A stretch of 64,000 bases of DNA from an uncultured Cohaesibacter sp. (GTDB lineage: Bacteria; Pseudomonadota; Alphaproteobacteria; Rhizobiales; Cohaesibacteraceae), in the NCBI RefSeq assembly GCF_963667045.1, contig NZ_OY762934.1, forward strand, positions 3,054,501 to 3,118,500, written 5' to 3'. The position numbers and the translations under genes are program-made. Shown piece after piece: positions 28,386 to 37,740 of the stretch; the stretch's first letter is position 1, and every line of letters starts with the position of its first letter. The notes under the pieces were generated by a model. That model did not search any database. It worked only from the letters and a program-made list of their open reading frames with translations, and had not been told where the DNA came from.

Positions 28386-29480
28386 TCAGAGACCGGCCTT
28401 TTCCCGGATCGCTTCGAATTTGGCCTTGCCGTTCTTCCATTCGATGCCATCGTCAAAGCGCAGCAGCGAGGCGATGAACTGGTCGGAGAATTCCTCGGCA
28501 GCCTGCGCGGGCAGAAGGGAAGGCAGGTTGTCGATGGAGGTCACCTCGACGGCATCGCCTGATCCGTTCGTGGCCACTTCGATGACCGGTTCGTCCCAAC
28601 TGGTCGGGGCGTCATAGATCGGCAGCGGGTTGAAATCGGAGAAGGGATCGCAGGACACGTCCGAAATGACCTTCATGTTGCTCCCCTCTGCTGCCAGATG
28701 GGTCTTGTTGGCGAGCAACAGGCCCGGGCCGAACATCAGCACGCAGTTGACCAGGAGGTCATGGGAGAGAAGGGTCTGGCGGTCCAGAATGCGGGTTTCC
28801 TCGACATCCCATTTGGTGACCTTGATGCCGATGGCTTCAAGGCACTCGCTGGCGCCAGTGCCCGAGCGGCCTTTTGCTCCAATGACGATGGCCGTCGGCA
28901 GGTCCCCTTCGACCAGAGCGGCCAGCGTCTTGAGCTTTTCGATGATGACTTTCTGGCTCTCGAAGGGCGAGACGCCCTTGGTGATCTCGTCGCGACCGGC
29001 GCGGCGCTCAAGCAGGCGGAAGGCACCAAGAGCTGCGCCCATCCAGCCGGCCCAATAGCCGAAGGCGGCAACGCGACGGCCGTTTTCATTGGTCAGGAAC
29101 TCAATGTCATAAAGCAGGCCACCGCCGTTGACAAAGCGGGCCATTTCCTTTTGCCAGCCGGTCTGGTCCTTGTAGATATGGGCGAAATGGATCATCCGGT
29201 GCGGCAGGTCCGATGGGGTTTCCGCCAGTTCCTTGAGACCGAGAATGACTGCATCCTTTGGTGCATTCACCCAGGAGCGCGGCTCGGCAAGGGCACATCC
29301 GACAGCCTCATAGTCTTCATTGGGGCAAACGCGCTTGGCGCTCTTTTCCACCGTGACCGTAAAGCCGTTGTCGATCAGCTTCCTGGCATTCTTTGGGGTG
29401 AGAGCCGTGCGGCGTTCGGTGCTGCGATCTTCATCGCGCAGCCAGATATGGGCTTTGGATTTGGAAGGTGTGGGTGACAT
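28386..29480 (-). CDS. Saccharopine dehydrogenase (NAD+, L-lysine-forming type)
   Basis: The 364-residue protein matches the yeast Lys1 type. It shows WLRDEDRSTERRTALTP at the start, MIHFAHIYKDQTGWQ with the catalytic histidine and lysine region, RRVAAFGYWAGWMGAA, a Rossmann VIGAKGRSGTGA, and DVSCDPFSDFNPLPIY. Lys1 interconverts saccharopine with lysine and 2-oxoglutarate. In bacteria that make lysine through diaminopimelate, such enzymes act in lysine breakdown or osmolyte metabolism; which applies here is unknown. Start MSPTPSK has GGAG 7 nt upstream. It diverges from the diguanylate cyclase gene. Confidence 0.88.
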   Translation of the reverse strand: MSPTPSKSKAHIWLRDEDRSTERRTALTPKNARKLIDNGFTVTVEKSAKRVCPNEDYEAVGCALAEPRSWVNAPKDAVILGLKELAETPSDLPHRMIHFAHIYKDQTGWQKEMARFVNGGGLLYDIEFLTNENGRRVAAFGYWAGWMGAALGAFRLLERRAGRDEITKGVSPFESQKVIIEKLKTLAALVEGDLPTAIVIGAKGRSGTGASECLEAIGIKVTKWDVEETRILDRQTLLSHDLLVNCVLMFGPGLLLANKTHLAAEGSNMKVISDVSCDPFSDFNPLPIYDAPTSWDEPVIEVATNGSGDAVEVTSIDNLPSLLPAQAAEEFSDQFIASLLRFDDGIEWKNGKAKFEAIREKAGL

Positions 29481-29792
29481 CTCTGGTCTCCGTAGAATTC
29501 TTGCTGTCCTGTCAAGGCAGGGCACTTGGTACAGGTTCAGTGTTCCTTGTTTGGCGACAATTTAGCGGTTTTACCGGAAAATGATAGCCTCAGGGCAATG
29601 CGCAAATGTTTTTTGTCTATGCACAGCCATCATTGCCAGCAGCTTCAGCTGATGGTCTGCCGGGAAGGAGCAGATAGCCAGATCTGTGAGGGGCAAGGTA
29701 TTTGCGGAAGATGCAGTCGATTTCATCATACGAATTATGAATATTTTTAGAGTTTTGGAATAACCTGATTGCAACTAGGGGGCGATTAATCG
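29481..29792. other. Intergenic gap without a recognisable feature
   Basis: This 312-bp divergent gap separates the saccharopine dehydrogenase and diguanylate cyclase genes. It must hold both promoters. I see no conserved repeat, RNA or operator in it. Confidence 0.5.
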
Positions 29793-31028
29793 ATGTTAGG
29801 TACGCTTGATATTGCGACAATTTACACTTGTCTTTTTTTATCGCTGCTCGTTGCGGTATCAACAATGGCGACCGCCTGGCGTAGCAATTTTCGGCAAAAG
29901 GCGGCGGGCTATTGGACGCTGGCTTATGTATTCGGGATTGTGGCGGCTGTCTTTCTGACCTTGCAGACCCTATTGGGGCCATTTGTGCCAGCGCTTTGCA
30001 CGGCTGTCGTTCTCGCGGCAAATGTTGCCATGCTGGCCGGGTTTCGCGCCTTCAACGGTAAAACAACCCCCTCTGTGCTGTTTTTCATTCTGCCCGGCGT
30101 CTATCTGGTGCTGGCCGATAACTTCCCGGTGCTTTATGACAATCCGAATGTGAATGCCATGGTGCAGTCCCTGTTCGTGGTGGTGGTGGCGCTGACCAAT
30201 GCCCATGCCATCCTGACCGGGGTCGGCAACAGGGAGCTGCCGATGGCGGTCCCTGCCTCGGTCGTACTGGTGGTCCATGCGATCGTGCGTGGATGCGTGA
30301 TCTATTTCACGCTGTTTCATCCGGCGCCGGTGATCAATGGCCGGATGGAAGCAGATTGGTGGAAGCTGTTTTTGCTCGAGATCTTCTTCAATACCACGAT
30401 GATGGCGGTTTCCACCATTGTTCTGATCAAGGACCGGGCGGAACAGCGACATCGGATCGCATCCGAAACAGATGTTCTGACAGGAATTGCCAACCGACGC
30501 GCCTTCGTCAAGCAGATCAACCGGCTGCTGCCTGAAAGCGAGGGCGGGGCCGTGATGGCGGTCATGGACATCGATCATTTCAAGCAGATCAACGACACTT
30601 ACGGCCATGAAGCAGGGGACAAGGTTCTGGTCGATTTTGCCCGAACAGTCCGCTGCAGTCTGCCGTCTTCCGCCCTGTTTGGCCGATTGGGTGGTGAGGA
30701 ATTTGCCATCTACTTTCCCGATGACAACGCAGATCATGGCGCGGTGCTGGATCAGGTCCGTTATCATGTCGCTGAAACCACGTTCGATTATCGGGGCTTG
30801 CCGATCCGTTTCAGCGTCAGCATAGGCTTTGCTTCGTTGGAAACGGCGGGAAAACACTTCGACAGTCTGTTTGCGGCGGCAGATTGTGCTATGTATCTGG
30901 CCAAGAAGGAAGGACGCAACCGTGTTCTTGCCTACAAACCCTCGATGCGGATTCGCGAGGCTCTCGATGAGAGCTTCAAGGATTATGCCGAGCTTCCAAA
31001 ACTGCCGATGGCGCTGAAGGTCATCTGA
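29793..31028 (+). CDS. Membrane-anchored diguanylate cyclase (GGDEF)
   Basis: The 411-residue protein has six or so hydrophobic helices in the first 210 residues. A GGDEF domain follows, with VLTGIANRRAF, MDIDHFKQINDTYGHEAGD and active-site GGEEF in LFGRLGGEEFAIYF. GGEEF is an active-type signature, so it should make cyclic di-GMP from two GTP. No EAL domain follows, and no RxxD inhibitory site is obvious upstream of GGEEF. The membrane domain is probably the sensor, ligand unknown. Start ATG 29793 is after GGGGCGATT. Confidence 0.9.
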   Translation: MLGTLDIATIYTCLFLSLLVAVSTMATAWRSNFRQKAAGYWTLAYVFGIVAAVFLTLQTLLGPFVPALCTAVVLAANVAMLAGFRAFNGKTTPSVLFFILPGVYLVLADNFPVLYDNPNVNAMVQSLFVVVVALTNAHAILTGVGNRELPMAVPASVVLVVHAIVRGCVIYFTLFHPAPVINGRMEADWWKLFLLEIFFNTTMMAVSTIVLIKDRAEQRHRIASETDVLTGIANRRAFVKQINRLLPESEGGAVMAVMDIDHFKQINDTYGHEAGDKVLVDFARTVRCSLPSSALFGRLGGEEFAIYFPDDNADHGAVLDQVRYHVAETTFDYRGLPIRFSVSIGFASLETAGKHFDSLFAAADCAMYLAKKEGRNRVLAYKPSMRIREALDESFKDYAELPKLPMALKVI

Positions 31029-31038
31029 CCTTGCGCGC

Positions 31039-31077
31039 CGGCCCCAGTACACGGCCCCAGTATACGGCCCCAGTGCC
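31039..31077 (+). repeat. Three tandem copies of a 13-bp unit
   Basis: CGGCCCCAGTACA, CGGCCCCAGTATA and CGGCCCCAGTGCC follow one another directly, 10 bp past the diguanylate cyclase stop codon and 30 bp before the HAD gene. It is probably a slippage-prone spacer. Confidence 0.85.
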
Positions 31078-31106
31078 GACAGCACCGAACGCCAAGATGG
31101 ATTTTC

Positions 31107-31736
31107 ATGACTTCACTCTTTTTCGACCTTGATGGCACGCTGACCGACCCGAAAGCGGGTATCATCAGTTCCGTGCATTACGCCCTCGACAAACTCGGCA
31201 TCGATGAAGTGCCGGAGGACTTGGACTGGGTCATCGGCCCACCGTTGCCGGAGAGTTTTGTCGTGATGGTGGGGGCAGACAAGGCTGACGAGGGCGTTCG
31301 CGCCTATCGGGAGCATTATTCGGTAACGGGGCTTTATCAAAACGCGGTCTATCCGGGCATCCCAGAGTTGCTTGCGGCCTTGAAGTCGGCAGGGCATCCG
31401 CTCTATGTGGCGACCTCGAAGCCGCATGTCTTTGCCAATCCGATTCTGGAACGCTTCGGGCTGGCTCCCTATTTCGACGCCGTGTTCGGGGCCGAGCTGG
31501 ACGGGACGCGGGGCAACAAGGCCGATCTTCTTGCCCATGCGCTCGAACAGGCCGGTGCTGATCCGAAGACATCGATCATGCTCGGGGATCGCAAACACGA
31601 CATTCTGGGGGCCAAGGCCAACGGGGTGAAAGCCATTTCCGTGCTCTGGGGTTATGGATCACGGGAGGAATTCGAAGCTGCAGGAACCGACAGGATTGTC
31701 GCCACCGTCAGCGAATTGCACGATGAACTCCTGTAA
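31107..31736 (+). CDS. HAD-superfamily phosphatase (PGP/5'-nucleotidase-like)
   Basis: The 209-residue sequence has all HAD motifs: FFDLDGTLTD with nucleophile and acid aspartates, YVATSKP (motif II), a lysine in RGNKADLL (motif III), and IMLGDRKHDILGA (motif IV). The alpha-helical cap in residues 15-90 (C1 type) resembles GmhB/Gph-like phosphoglycolate and nucleotide phosphatases. The exact substrate cannot be named. It stands alone before the ffh leader. The gap that follows (31737-32040) shows no gene or RNA that I can recognise. Confidence 0.87.
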   Translation: MTSLFFDLDGTLTDPKAGIISSVHYALDKLGIDEVPEDLDWVIGPPLPESFVVMVGADKADEGVRAYREHYSVTGLYQNAVYPGIPELLAALKSAGHPLYVATSKPHVFANPILERFGLAPYFDAVFGAELDGTRGNKADLLAHALEQAGADPKTSIMLGDRKHDILGAKANGVKAISVLWGYGSREEFEAAGTDRIVATVSELHDELL

Positions 31737-32040
31737 AAGGACGGAATTCTGGCCTTTTCCTTGCTTTTGGTGCTGAATCCGGTTGACGCCGGGGGCAATA
31801 TTGCGTAGAAACCGCCCATTCTCATCACGAGACAAGACATTTTGAGCCACTGACCCGGTCCCGCAAAGGTGTAAAGAGAACCGGGAAGTCCACATCCGAC
31901 AGCGCGTTGCGCCCTCGGGTGGATTTTTGCTATGCGGTTTTCTTTTGGAGACCGGTTGGCAGCAGGGCGGCAAAGACCCAAATTGGGTGTGAGCCGAAGT
32001 GAACCGGCCTTGTGTGTGGGAAGAAACGAAGGAGCAATGC

Positions 32041-33609
32041 ATGTTTGAATCGCTATCAGATCGCCTGAGCGGCATTTTCGACAAGCTCTCTAAGCGCGGT
32101 GCGCTCAGTGAGTCCGATGTCAATGCTGCGCTGCGCGAAGTTCGTCGCGCGCTGATCGAAGCGGACGTTGCTCTGGATGTGGTGCGCACCTTCACCGAGC
32201 AGGTGAAGGAAAAGGCCGTCGGTGTGGAAGTGATCAAGTCGGTCAGTCCCGCCCAGATGGTGGTCAAGCTGGTGCATGACCAGCTGGTCGAGATGCTCGG
32301 CTCCGATGCCCGGGTCATTGATCTCAATGCGCTGTCTCCCGTTCCCATCATGATGGTTGGTCTGCAGGGGTCCGGTAAAACCACCTCGACCGCCAAGATT
32401 GCCCTGCGTCTGCAGACAAGGGACCGCAAGAAGGTCCTGATGGCGTCGCTCGATACCCGCCGCCCTGCCGCGCAGGAACAGCTCAGGGTCCTGGGTGAGC
32501 AGAATGGCATTGCGACTCTGCCGATCGTTGCTGGCCAGACGCCGACCCAGATTGCCGACCGCGCCATCAATGCCGCCAAGCTCGGTGGCTTTGACGTGGT
32601 CATGCTCGACACCGCCGGCCGTACCCATGTGGACGAGCCACTGATGGTCGAGATGGAAGAGATCCGCCGGGTTACCAATCCACATGAAATCCTGCTGGTG
32701 GCCGATAGCCTGACCGGTCAGGATGCGGTCAATGTGGCCAAGAGCTTTAACGAACGTTGCGATGTGACCGGTATCGTGCTGACCCGTGTCGATGGCGATG
32801 GTCGCGGCGGTGCGGCTCTGTCCATGCGGGCGGTGACCGGCAAGCCGATCAAGCTGATGGGTACGGGTGAAAAATCCGACGCCCTTGAAGAATTTTATCC
32901 AGAACGTATTGCTGGCCGTATTCTTGGCATGGGCGATATCGTCTCATTGGTTGAAAAGGCGGCGGAAAATATCGACGCCGAAAAGGCGGCTGCCGCTGCT
33001 GAAAAGCTGCGCAAGGGCAAGTTCGATCTTGAGGATCTCAAGGATCAGCTCGGTCAGATGGCCAAGCTCGGTGGCATGAGCGGCATCATGGGGCTGATGC
33101 CGGGCATCGGCAAGTTGAAGAAGCAGATGGCCGCTGCCAATCTCGATGATTCCGTCGTCAACCGTCAGGTGGCGATCATCAATTCCATGACCCGCGCCGA
33201 GCGCCGCAATCCCAAGCTGCTCAACGCCAGCCGCAAGAAGCGCGTGGCTGCCGGTGCCGGGGTCGAAGTGTCCGAAATCAACAAGCTTCTCAAGATGCAC
33301 CGCCAGATGGCGGACATGATGAAGATGTTCGGTAAGAAGAAAGGCGGCCTTGGCGGTCTGTTCGGTGGCGGTATGCCCCAGATCGATCCGGCCCAGCTTG
33401 AAGCAATGCAGAAATCCGGTCAGATGCCTGATATGGGCGATCTGGCCAAAGGAATGGGGGGAGGGTTGCCTGGTGGCGGTCTTCCCGGTGGCCTTCCAGG
33501 AGGATTGCCCGGCGGTCTGCCGGGTGGTCTGTCAGGTCTTCCTGGCCTGGGTGGTCCGAAATTTCCCGGTCTGGGCGGTATGCCTGGCAAGGGCAAGAAG
33601 AAACGATAG
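32041..33609 (+). CDS. ffh: Signal recognition particle protein Ffh
   Basis: Ffh is the SRP GTPase that binds signal sequences and targets ribosomes to FtsY and the membrane. The start MFESLSDRLSGIF, with AGGAG upstream, gives 522 residues. In order: N domain; G domain with GLQGSGKTTSTAK, LDTAGR and TRVDGDGRGG; and the methionine-rich M domain (about 330-440). A long glycine, leucine and proline tail follows, repeating the GGLP unit several times before a basic GKGKKKR end. The tail is longer and more regular than in E. coli Ffh. rpsP follows after 114 bp. Confidence 0.96.
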   Translation: MFESLSDRLSGIFDKLSKRGALSESDVNAALREVRRALIEADVALDVVRTFTEQVKEKAVGVEVIKSVSPAQMVVKLVHDQLVEMLGSDARVIDLNALSPVPIMMVGLQGSGKTTSTAKIALRLQTRDRKKVLMASLDTRRPAAQEQLRVLGEQNGIATLPIVAGQTPTQIADRAINAAKLGGFDVVMLDTAGRTHVDEPLMVEMEEIRRVTNPHEILLVADSLTGQDAVNVAKSFNERCDVTGIVLTRVDGDGRGGAALSMRAVTGKPIKLMGTGEKSDALEEFYPERIAGRILGMGDIVSLVEKAAENIDAEKAAAAAEKLRKGKFDLEDLKDQLGQMAKLGGMSGIMGLMPGIGKLKKQMAAANLDDSVVNRQVAIINSMTRAERRNPKLLNASRKKRVAAGAGVEVSEINKLLKMHRQMADMMKMFGKKKGGLGGLFGGGMPQIDPAQLEAMQKSGQMPDMGDLAKGMGGGLPGGGLPGGLPGGLPGGLPGGLSGLPGLGGPKFPGLGGMPGKGKKKR

Positions 33610-33723
33610 GCCGGATCTCATAAGGATTCTGTCTGCACTCACAAACAAGGCCAAGGACTGCTGGCAGTCATTAAAAAGTTGGTCGTTGATACAAGAATAT
33701 GCCGAATTTGGAAAGGAAACTCC

Positions 33724-34119
33724 ATGGCTACTAAAATTCGTCTGGCCCGCGGTGGCTCCAAGAAGCGCCCTCACTACTCCATCGTCGTTGCTGACATCCG
33801 CGCTCCGCGCGATGGCCGCTTCATCGAGAAGGTTGGTATCTACAACCCGCTGCTGCCGAAGGATTCCGAAAACCGCGTGATCCTGAAAGAGGACCGCATC
33901 AAGCATTGGCTCGACAACGGTGCAAAACCGACCGACCGTGTTCTGCGCTTCCTGGATGCTGCTGGCATGGCTACCCGTCCGACCCGCAACAACCCGAACA
34001 AGGCAAAGCCGGGCGCAAAGGCTCAGGAACGTCTTGAAGAACAGCGCATGAAAGAAGAAGAAGCAGCCGCTGCTGCTGCAGAAGCCGAAGCTCCGGCTGA
34101 AGAAGCAAGCGCTGAGTAA
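33724..34119 (+). CDS. rpsP: 30S ribosomal protein S16
   Basis: The start [16 protein letters not shown], with a GGAAAGGAAA ribosome site, gives 131 residues. The core S16 (about 85 residues) is followed by an extension rich in lysine and then alanine and glutamate, typical of Hyphomicrobiales. [12 protein letters not shown] and [16 protein letters not shown] are conserved. It belongs to the rpsP-rimM-trmD-rplS set, though a terminator separates it from rimM. Confidence 0.96.
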   Translation: MATKIRLARGGSKKRPHYSIVVADIRAPRDGRFIEKVGIYNPLLPKDSENRVILKEDRIKHWLDNGAKPTDRVLRFLDAAGMATRPTRNNPNKAKPGAKAQERLEEQRMKEEEAAAAAAEAEAPAEEASAE

Positions 34120-34132
34120 TCTTACCGCTTTC

Positions 34133-34172
34133 AGGGGGAGTGCGGCTTGTCATGAGCCGGACTCCCCTTTTT
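34133..34172 (+). terminator. Terminator or attenuator after rpsP
   Basis: A long stem (AGGGGGAGT, CGGCT / AGCCG, ACTCCCCT) with a 7-nt loop is followed by TTTTT. It lies between rpsP and rimM and would lower expression of the processing genes relative to S16. Confidence 0.85.
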
Positions 34173-34247
34173 GATTCCGGTGGATCAAGGTCGGAGTGTT
34201 ATCTCCGGTCCGTTCTGCCTCCAGTTTGATGGACAGGGAGCGCCTGC

Positions 34248-34859
34248 ATGGCAAAGAATGAAACCGACCCCGAAGGCAAGGTCTGCATCGCCCAGATCGG
34301 CGCTGCTCACGGTGTGCGCGGCGAGGTGAGGGTCAAGCTGTTTGCAGAAGGGCCCGATGCCCTGTTCGACTATGGCCCGCTGGAGACGGTGGATGGCACG
34401 CGGCAGTTCGAATTTCTCTCGGCTCGCGAATCCAAGACCGTGTTTGTCTGCCGCATCAAGGGGCTGAACAATCGTGATGATGTCGAGGCACTCACCGGTG
34501 TGCGGCTCTATGTGGATCGTGCGCAGCTGCCGGAGCTGGAGGAAGAGGAATTCTATCATTCCGATCTGATCGGGCTGGATGCGCGGCTCGAGGATGGTAC
34601 ATCGATCGGATCGATCGTGGCGATCCATGATTTCGGCGCCGGGGACATGCTGGATGTCATGCCGAAACGCGGCAAGGGCTATTATATTCCCTTCATGCGC
34701 GCCGTGGTGCCGGAAGTGAAAGTCTCCGAGGGCTATGTTCTGGTGACACCACCGGAAGGGCTGCTTGATGAGGCGGATGAAGACGAGCGTGCGCAGGAAG
34801 GGGAGGGCGTTGATTTCAGCAAGGCTCCCGAACTGCTGGACGGTCTCAAGCACGAATAG
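34248..34859 (+). CDS. rimM: Ribosome maturation factor RimM
   Basis: RimM binds S19 and helps 30S assembly. The 203-residue protein begins [20 protein letters not shown] (RimM N-terminal beta barrel) and contains the PRC-barrel part [14 protein letters not shown] and [13 protein letters not shown] short acidic C-terminal extension follows. It is 8 bp before trmD and probably co-transcribed with it. Confidence 0.95.
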   Translation: MAKNETDPEGKVCIAQIGAAHGVRGEVRVKLFAEGPDALFDYGPLETVDGTRQFEFLSARESKTVFVCRIKGLNNRDDVEALTGVRLYVDRAQLPELEEEEFYHSDLIGLDARLEDGTSIGSIVAIHDFGAGDMLDVMPKRGKGYYIPFMRAVVPEVKVSEGYVLVTPPEGLLDEADEDERAQEGEGVDFSKAPELLDGLKHE

Positions 34860-34867
34860 GAAATTCA

Positions 34868-35620
34868 ATGATCATGTCGGAGGCAAAACAGTTTGACGAG
34901 ACAGACGTGGCTCAAGACGCCTTGCCATGGCGCGCCAGCGTTCTGACGCTCTATCCCGACATGTTTCCCGGTCCACTGGGCACGACTCTTGCCGGTCGGG
35001 CGCTGGAAAATGGCATCTGGTCGCTGGAAGCGGTGCATATCCGCGACTTTGCCGAAGGCAAGCACCGCAATGTCGATGACACGCCTGCCGGCGGCGGCGC
35101 CGGCATGGTGCTGCGGCCTGACGTGGTGGCGCGGGCCATCGATCATGTGACCGCTGAGAGCGACACGCGTCCGCGCATCCTGTTGTCTCCGCGCGGCAAG
35201 CCGCTGACCCAGGAGAAGGTGCATCAGCTCAAGGATGGTGGTGGCGTCATTCTGCTCTGTGGCCGCTTCGAAGGGGTTGACCAGCGGGTGATCGACGGGC
35301 GCAACCTCGAAGAAATCTCGATTGGCGACTATATTCTTTCCGGCGGCGAGCTCGGGGCGATGGTGCTGATGGATGCGGTTGTGCGTCTGTTGCCCGGTGT
35401 CATGGGCAAGGTTGCCTCCGGCGAGGAGGAAAGCTTTGAAAGTGGCCTTCTTGAGTATCCCCATTATACCCGTCCGACCGTCTGGGAAGGGCGCGAAATT
35501 CCCGAGATTCTGACATCCGGTCACCATGGCAACATCGCCAAGTGGCGCCAGCAGCAGGCGATTGAACTGACAAAAGACCGGCGGCCGGATCTTTACGAGG
35601 CCTGGAAGGGCCGGGATTGA
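34868..35620 (+). CDS. trmD: tRNA (guanine37-N1) methyltransferase
   Basis: TrmD makes m1G37 using SAM bound in a trefoil knot. The 250-residue product has [44 protein letters not shown] and [16 protein letters not shown], all diagnostic. It begins MIMSEAKQ; the second ATG (34874) is a possible alternative start. It directly follows rimM. Confidence 0.96.
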   Translation: MIMSEAKQFDETDVAQDALPWRASVLTLYPDMFPGPLGTTLAGRALENGIWSLEAVHIRDFAEGKHRNVDDTPAGGGAGMVLRPDVVARAIDHVTAESDTRPRILLSPRGKPLTQEKVHQLKDGGGVILLCGRFEGVDQRVIDGRNLEEISIGDYILSGGELGAMVLMDAVVRLLPGVMGKVASGEEESFESGLLEYPHYTRPTVWEGREIPEILTSGHHGNIAKWRQQQAIELTKDRRPDLYEAWKGRD

Positions 35621-35748
35621 TCCGGCAGAAGCTGCGGGGTCTTGCATTCCGCTCAATCGGGCATACCTGTTAGGAAACCACCAGAAAAGCAGGCATCCCC
35701 GGTTTTGCAGGGATCGCTGGTCATGCTGAACAGGCAGGCAGGACTTTC

Positions 35749-36720
35749 ATGACTAATGACCCGAATGCGTCCCGTCGTGTGAACGGGCGGTTTCAGAACC
35801 CGCCCGGCAGTCCGAAAGGTGGCGCGACCTTTCGCGATTTTACGCGTTTTATCTTTCAGCAGACCTTCAAGACCAAGGCGCCCACCGTGCCGGACTGGCA
35901 TGTGCTGGATGATGAGGAACAGGCCGCCCAGCTTGCCTCTGCGAGTAACCCGAGCGTGACTTGGCTGGGCCATGCCTCCTTTCTGATCCGCACCGGCGGC
36001 AAGGTGATCCTGACAGATCCTTTCCTTGAGACAACTGCGGGAAAGATGGGCATGGGGCCGAAACGGTTTGTTCCGGCGGCGCTTACTGTCGAACAATTGC
36101 CCAAGGTCGACATCCTGCTGATGAGCCACAATCACTATGACCATCTGGATGCCAGGACCATCGAAGCCTACCCGCACAAGGAGGAAACCCAGGTCATCGT
36201 GCCGCTTGGCCTTGGCTCTTTTTTCACCCGCAGGGGCTATCAGAAGGTGACCGAGCAGGACTGGTGGGATGAGTGGATGATGCCGGGGTTGTCGATCAGG
36301 ACGCTGCCAGCGGTGCATTTTTCCGGTCGAGGCCTGTTTGATCGCATGAAGACCCTGTGGGCGAGTTTTGCGATCGAGACCAAAGACGGCAAGATCTGGT
36401 TCTCCGGTGACACCGCATGGGGTGAGGTCTTCAGCGACGTTGGCGCGCGGGCCGGGCCCTTCGACTATGCGATTGTCGGCATCGGTGCCTACGAGCCGCC
36501 ATCCATTATGGTGGAGGTTCACGCGACGCCGGAAGAGGGCGTGGCCATCGCCAAGGCCGTCGGGGCGAAAAAGGCCATCGGCATGCATTGGGGTGCCATC
36601 ATGCTGACACCGGAGGACCCGTTCGAAGCCCCTCAGCGCTTCCGCAAGGCAGCCCGGGATCAGGGCTTCGGAGAGGACAATGCCCTGATCCTGAAGATCG
36701 GCGAAACCCGGTCTCTCTAG
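35749..36720 (+). CDS. Metallo-beta-lactamase-fold hydrolase (UlaG/NAPE-PLD-like)
   Basis: The 323-residue protein carries the metal-binding motif SHNHYDHLD in residues 125-133, an N-terminal WLGHASFLIRTGGKVILTDP, the GDTAW strand, and a late GMHWGAI histidine. That layout matches the branch containing UlaG and N-acylphosphatidylethanolamine phospholipase D. Substrates of bacterial members are mostly unknown. It sits between trmD and rplS, a position usually empty in the rpsP-rimM-trmD-rplS operon. Confidence 0.85.
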   Translation: MTNDPNASRRVNGRFQNPPGSPKGGATFRDFTRFIFQQTFKTKAPTVPDWHVLDDEEQAAQLASASNPSVTWLGHASFLIRTGGKVILTDPFLETTAGKMGMGPKRFVPAALTVEQLPKVDILLMSHNHYDHLDARTIEAYPHKEETQVIVPLGLGSFFTRRGYQKVTEQDWWDEWMMPGLSIRTLPAVHFSGRGLFDRMKTLWASFAIETKDGKIWFSGDTAWGEVFSDVGARAGPFDYAIVGIGAYEPPSIMVEVHATPEEGVAIAKAVGAKKAIGMHWGAIMLTPEDPFEAPQRFRKAARDQGFGEDNALILKIGETRSL

Positions 36721-36996
36721 GCCTGCGACGCCCCCTTGAGGTCGGTTGATCGGCCTTTTCTCCCTCAAAGGAGGGCAAAAGCGCGATATGCTTGAAGCAA
36801 TATGCGAATAGCAGCAAAAAGCCCGCATTTGAGTCACTTTTAGGGGTGACAAACGATGCTGCATTGGGTATAGACCCCCAAATCTGATTTCCAACAAGTA
36901 CGGCGAAACGGGCCTTTGTGGCATGTCGGGCATCAATGAGCCCAACGGGACTGCTTAGGACGCTCTGGTCGTAGCGATACAACAAGAGTGAACATC

Positions 36997-37461
36997 ATGA
37001 ATATCATTGAAGAGCTCGAAAAAGAGCAAATGGCCGAAATCGCTGCAAAACGCGATATCCCGGAATTCTCCGTTGGTGACACCGTTCGCGTCAACGTGCG
37101 CGTGACCGAAGGTACCCGTACTCGCGTGCAGGCCTATGAAGGCGTTTGCATCGCTCGTACCGGCGGTGGCCTCAACGAAAGCTTCACCGTTCGCAAGATC
37201 TCCTATGGCGAAGGTGTCGAGCGTGTATTCCCAGTCTACAGCCCGATGCTGGATGGTGTTGAAGTGGTCCGCCGCGGTAAAGTCCGTCGTGCGAAGCTCT
37301 ACTATCTGCGCGATCGTCGCGGCAAGTCTGCTCGTATCGTTGAAGCAACCAACGCACGCGCTCGCAAGCTGAACGATGTTGCCAAAGCCAAGGCTGCTGA
37401 AGAACGCGCAGCCAAGAAGGCTGAAGCCACTGCCGCTTCCGCCCCCTCTTCCGAAGCTTAA
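36997..37461 (+). CDS. rplS: 50S ribosomal protein L19
   Basis: The 154-residue protein has the L19 core: [68 protein letters not shown]-terminal alanine/lysine extension is typical of Alphaproteobacteria. ATG 36997 is chosen over a GTG at 36988. A 276-bp gap separates it from the inserted hydrolase gene, so it probably has its own promoter. Confidence 0.96.
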   Translation: MNIIEELEKEQMAEIAAKRDIPEFSVGDTVRVNVRVTEGTRTRVQAYEGVCIARTGGGLNESFTVRKISYGEGVERVFPVYSPMLDGVEVVRRGKVRRAKLYYLRDRRGKSARIVEATNARARKLNDVAKAKAAEERAAKKAEATAASAPSSEA

Positions 37462-37496
37462 TAAGCAGGCCTTGATCGGCTGACAGACAGTCAATG

Positions 37497-37532
37497 AAAA
37501 GCCCGGTTCCCCATGGAGACCGGGCTTTTTTG
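37497..37532 (+). terminator. Rho-independent terminator after rplS
   Basis: Stem AAAGCCCGGT / ACCGGGCTTT with an 11-nt loop is followed by a run of T. It lies about 35 bp after the stop codon. Confidence 0.9.
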
Positions 37533-37740
37533 TATCGAAATTGCGTCTGATCGGAATTTTTCATTACAATATTGCTTGACCTTGACCACCGATCTATCGC
37601 AATACAATCACAAACTCCATATGGGCGTGTCGGGCAAAGGCTGCTTTCTTTGACACAGACATTCCGGTTGCCCTCTTGTCTTTTGACCCAAAGCCAGGTG
37701 CAACAAGGCCCATTTTCGCAATCGTTTGTTAAGAGGACTG

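Noticed and set aside
28386..29525. Lysine-ketoglutarate reductase/saccharopine reductase fusion.
   Set aside because: Only the Lys1-type domain is present in this ORF, of normal single-domain length.
37560..37740. Leucine-responsive attenuator before leuC.
   Set aside because: No leader peptide rich in leucine codons and no alternative hairpins were visible.
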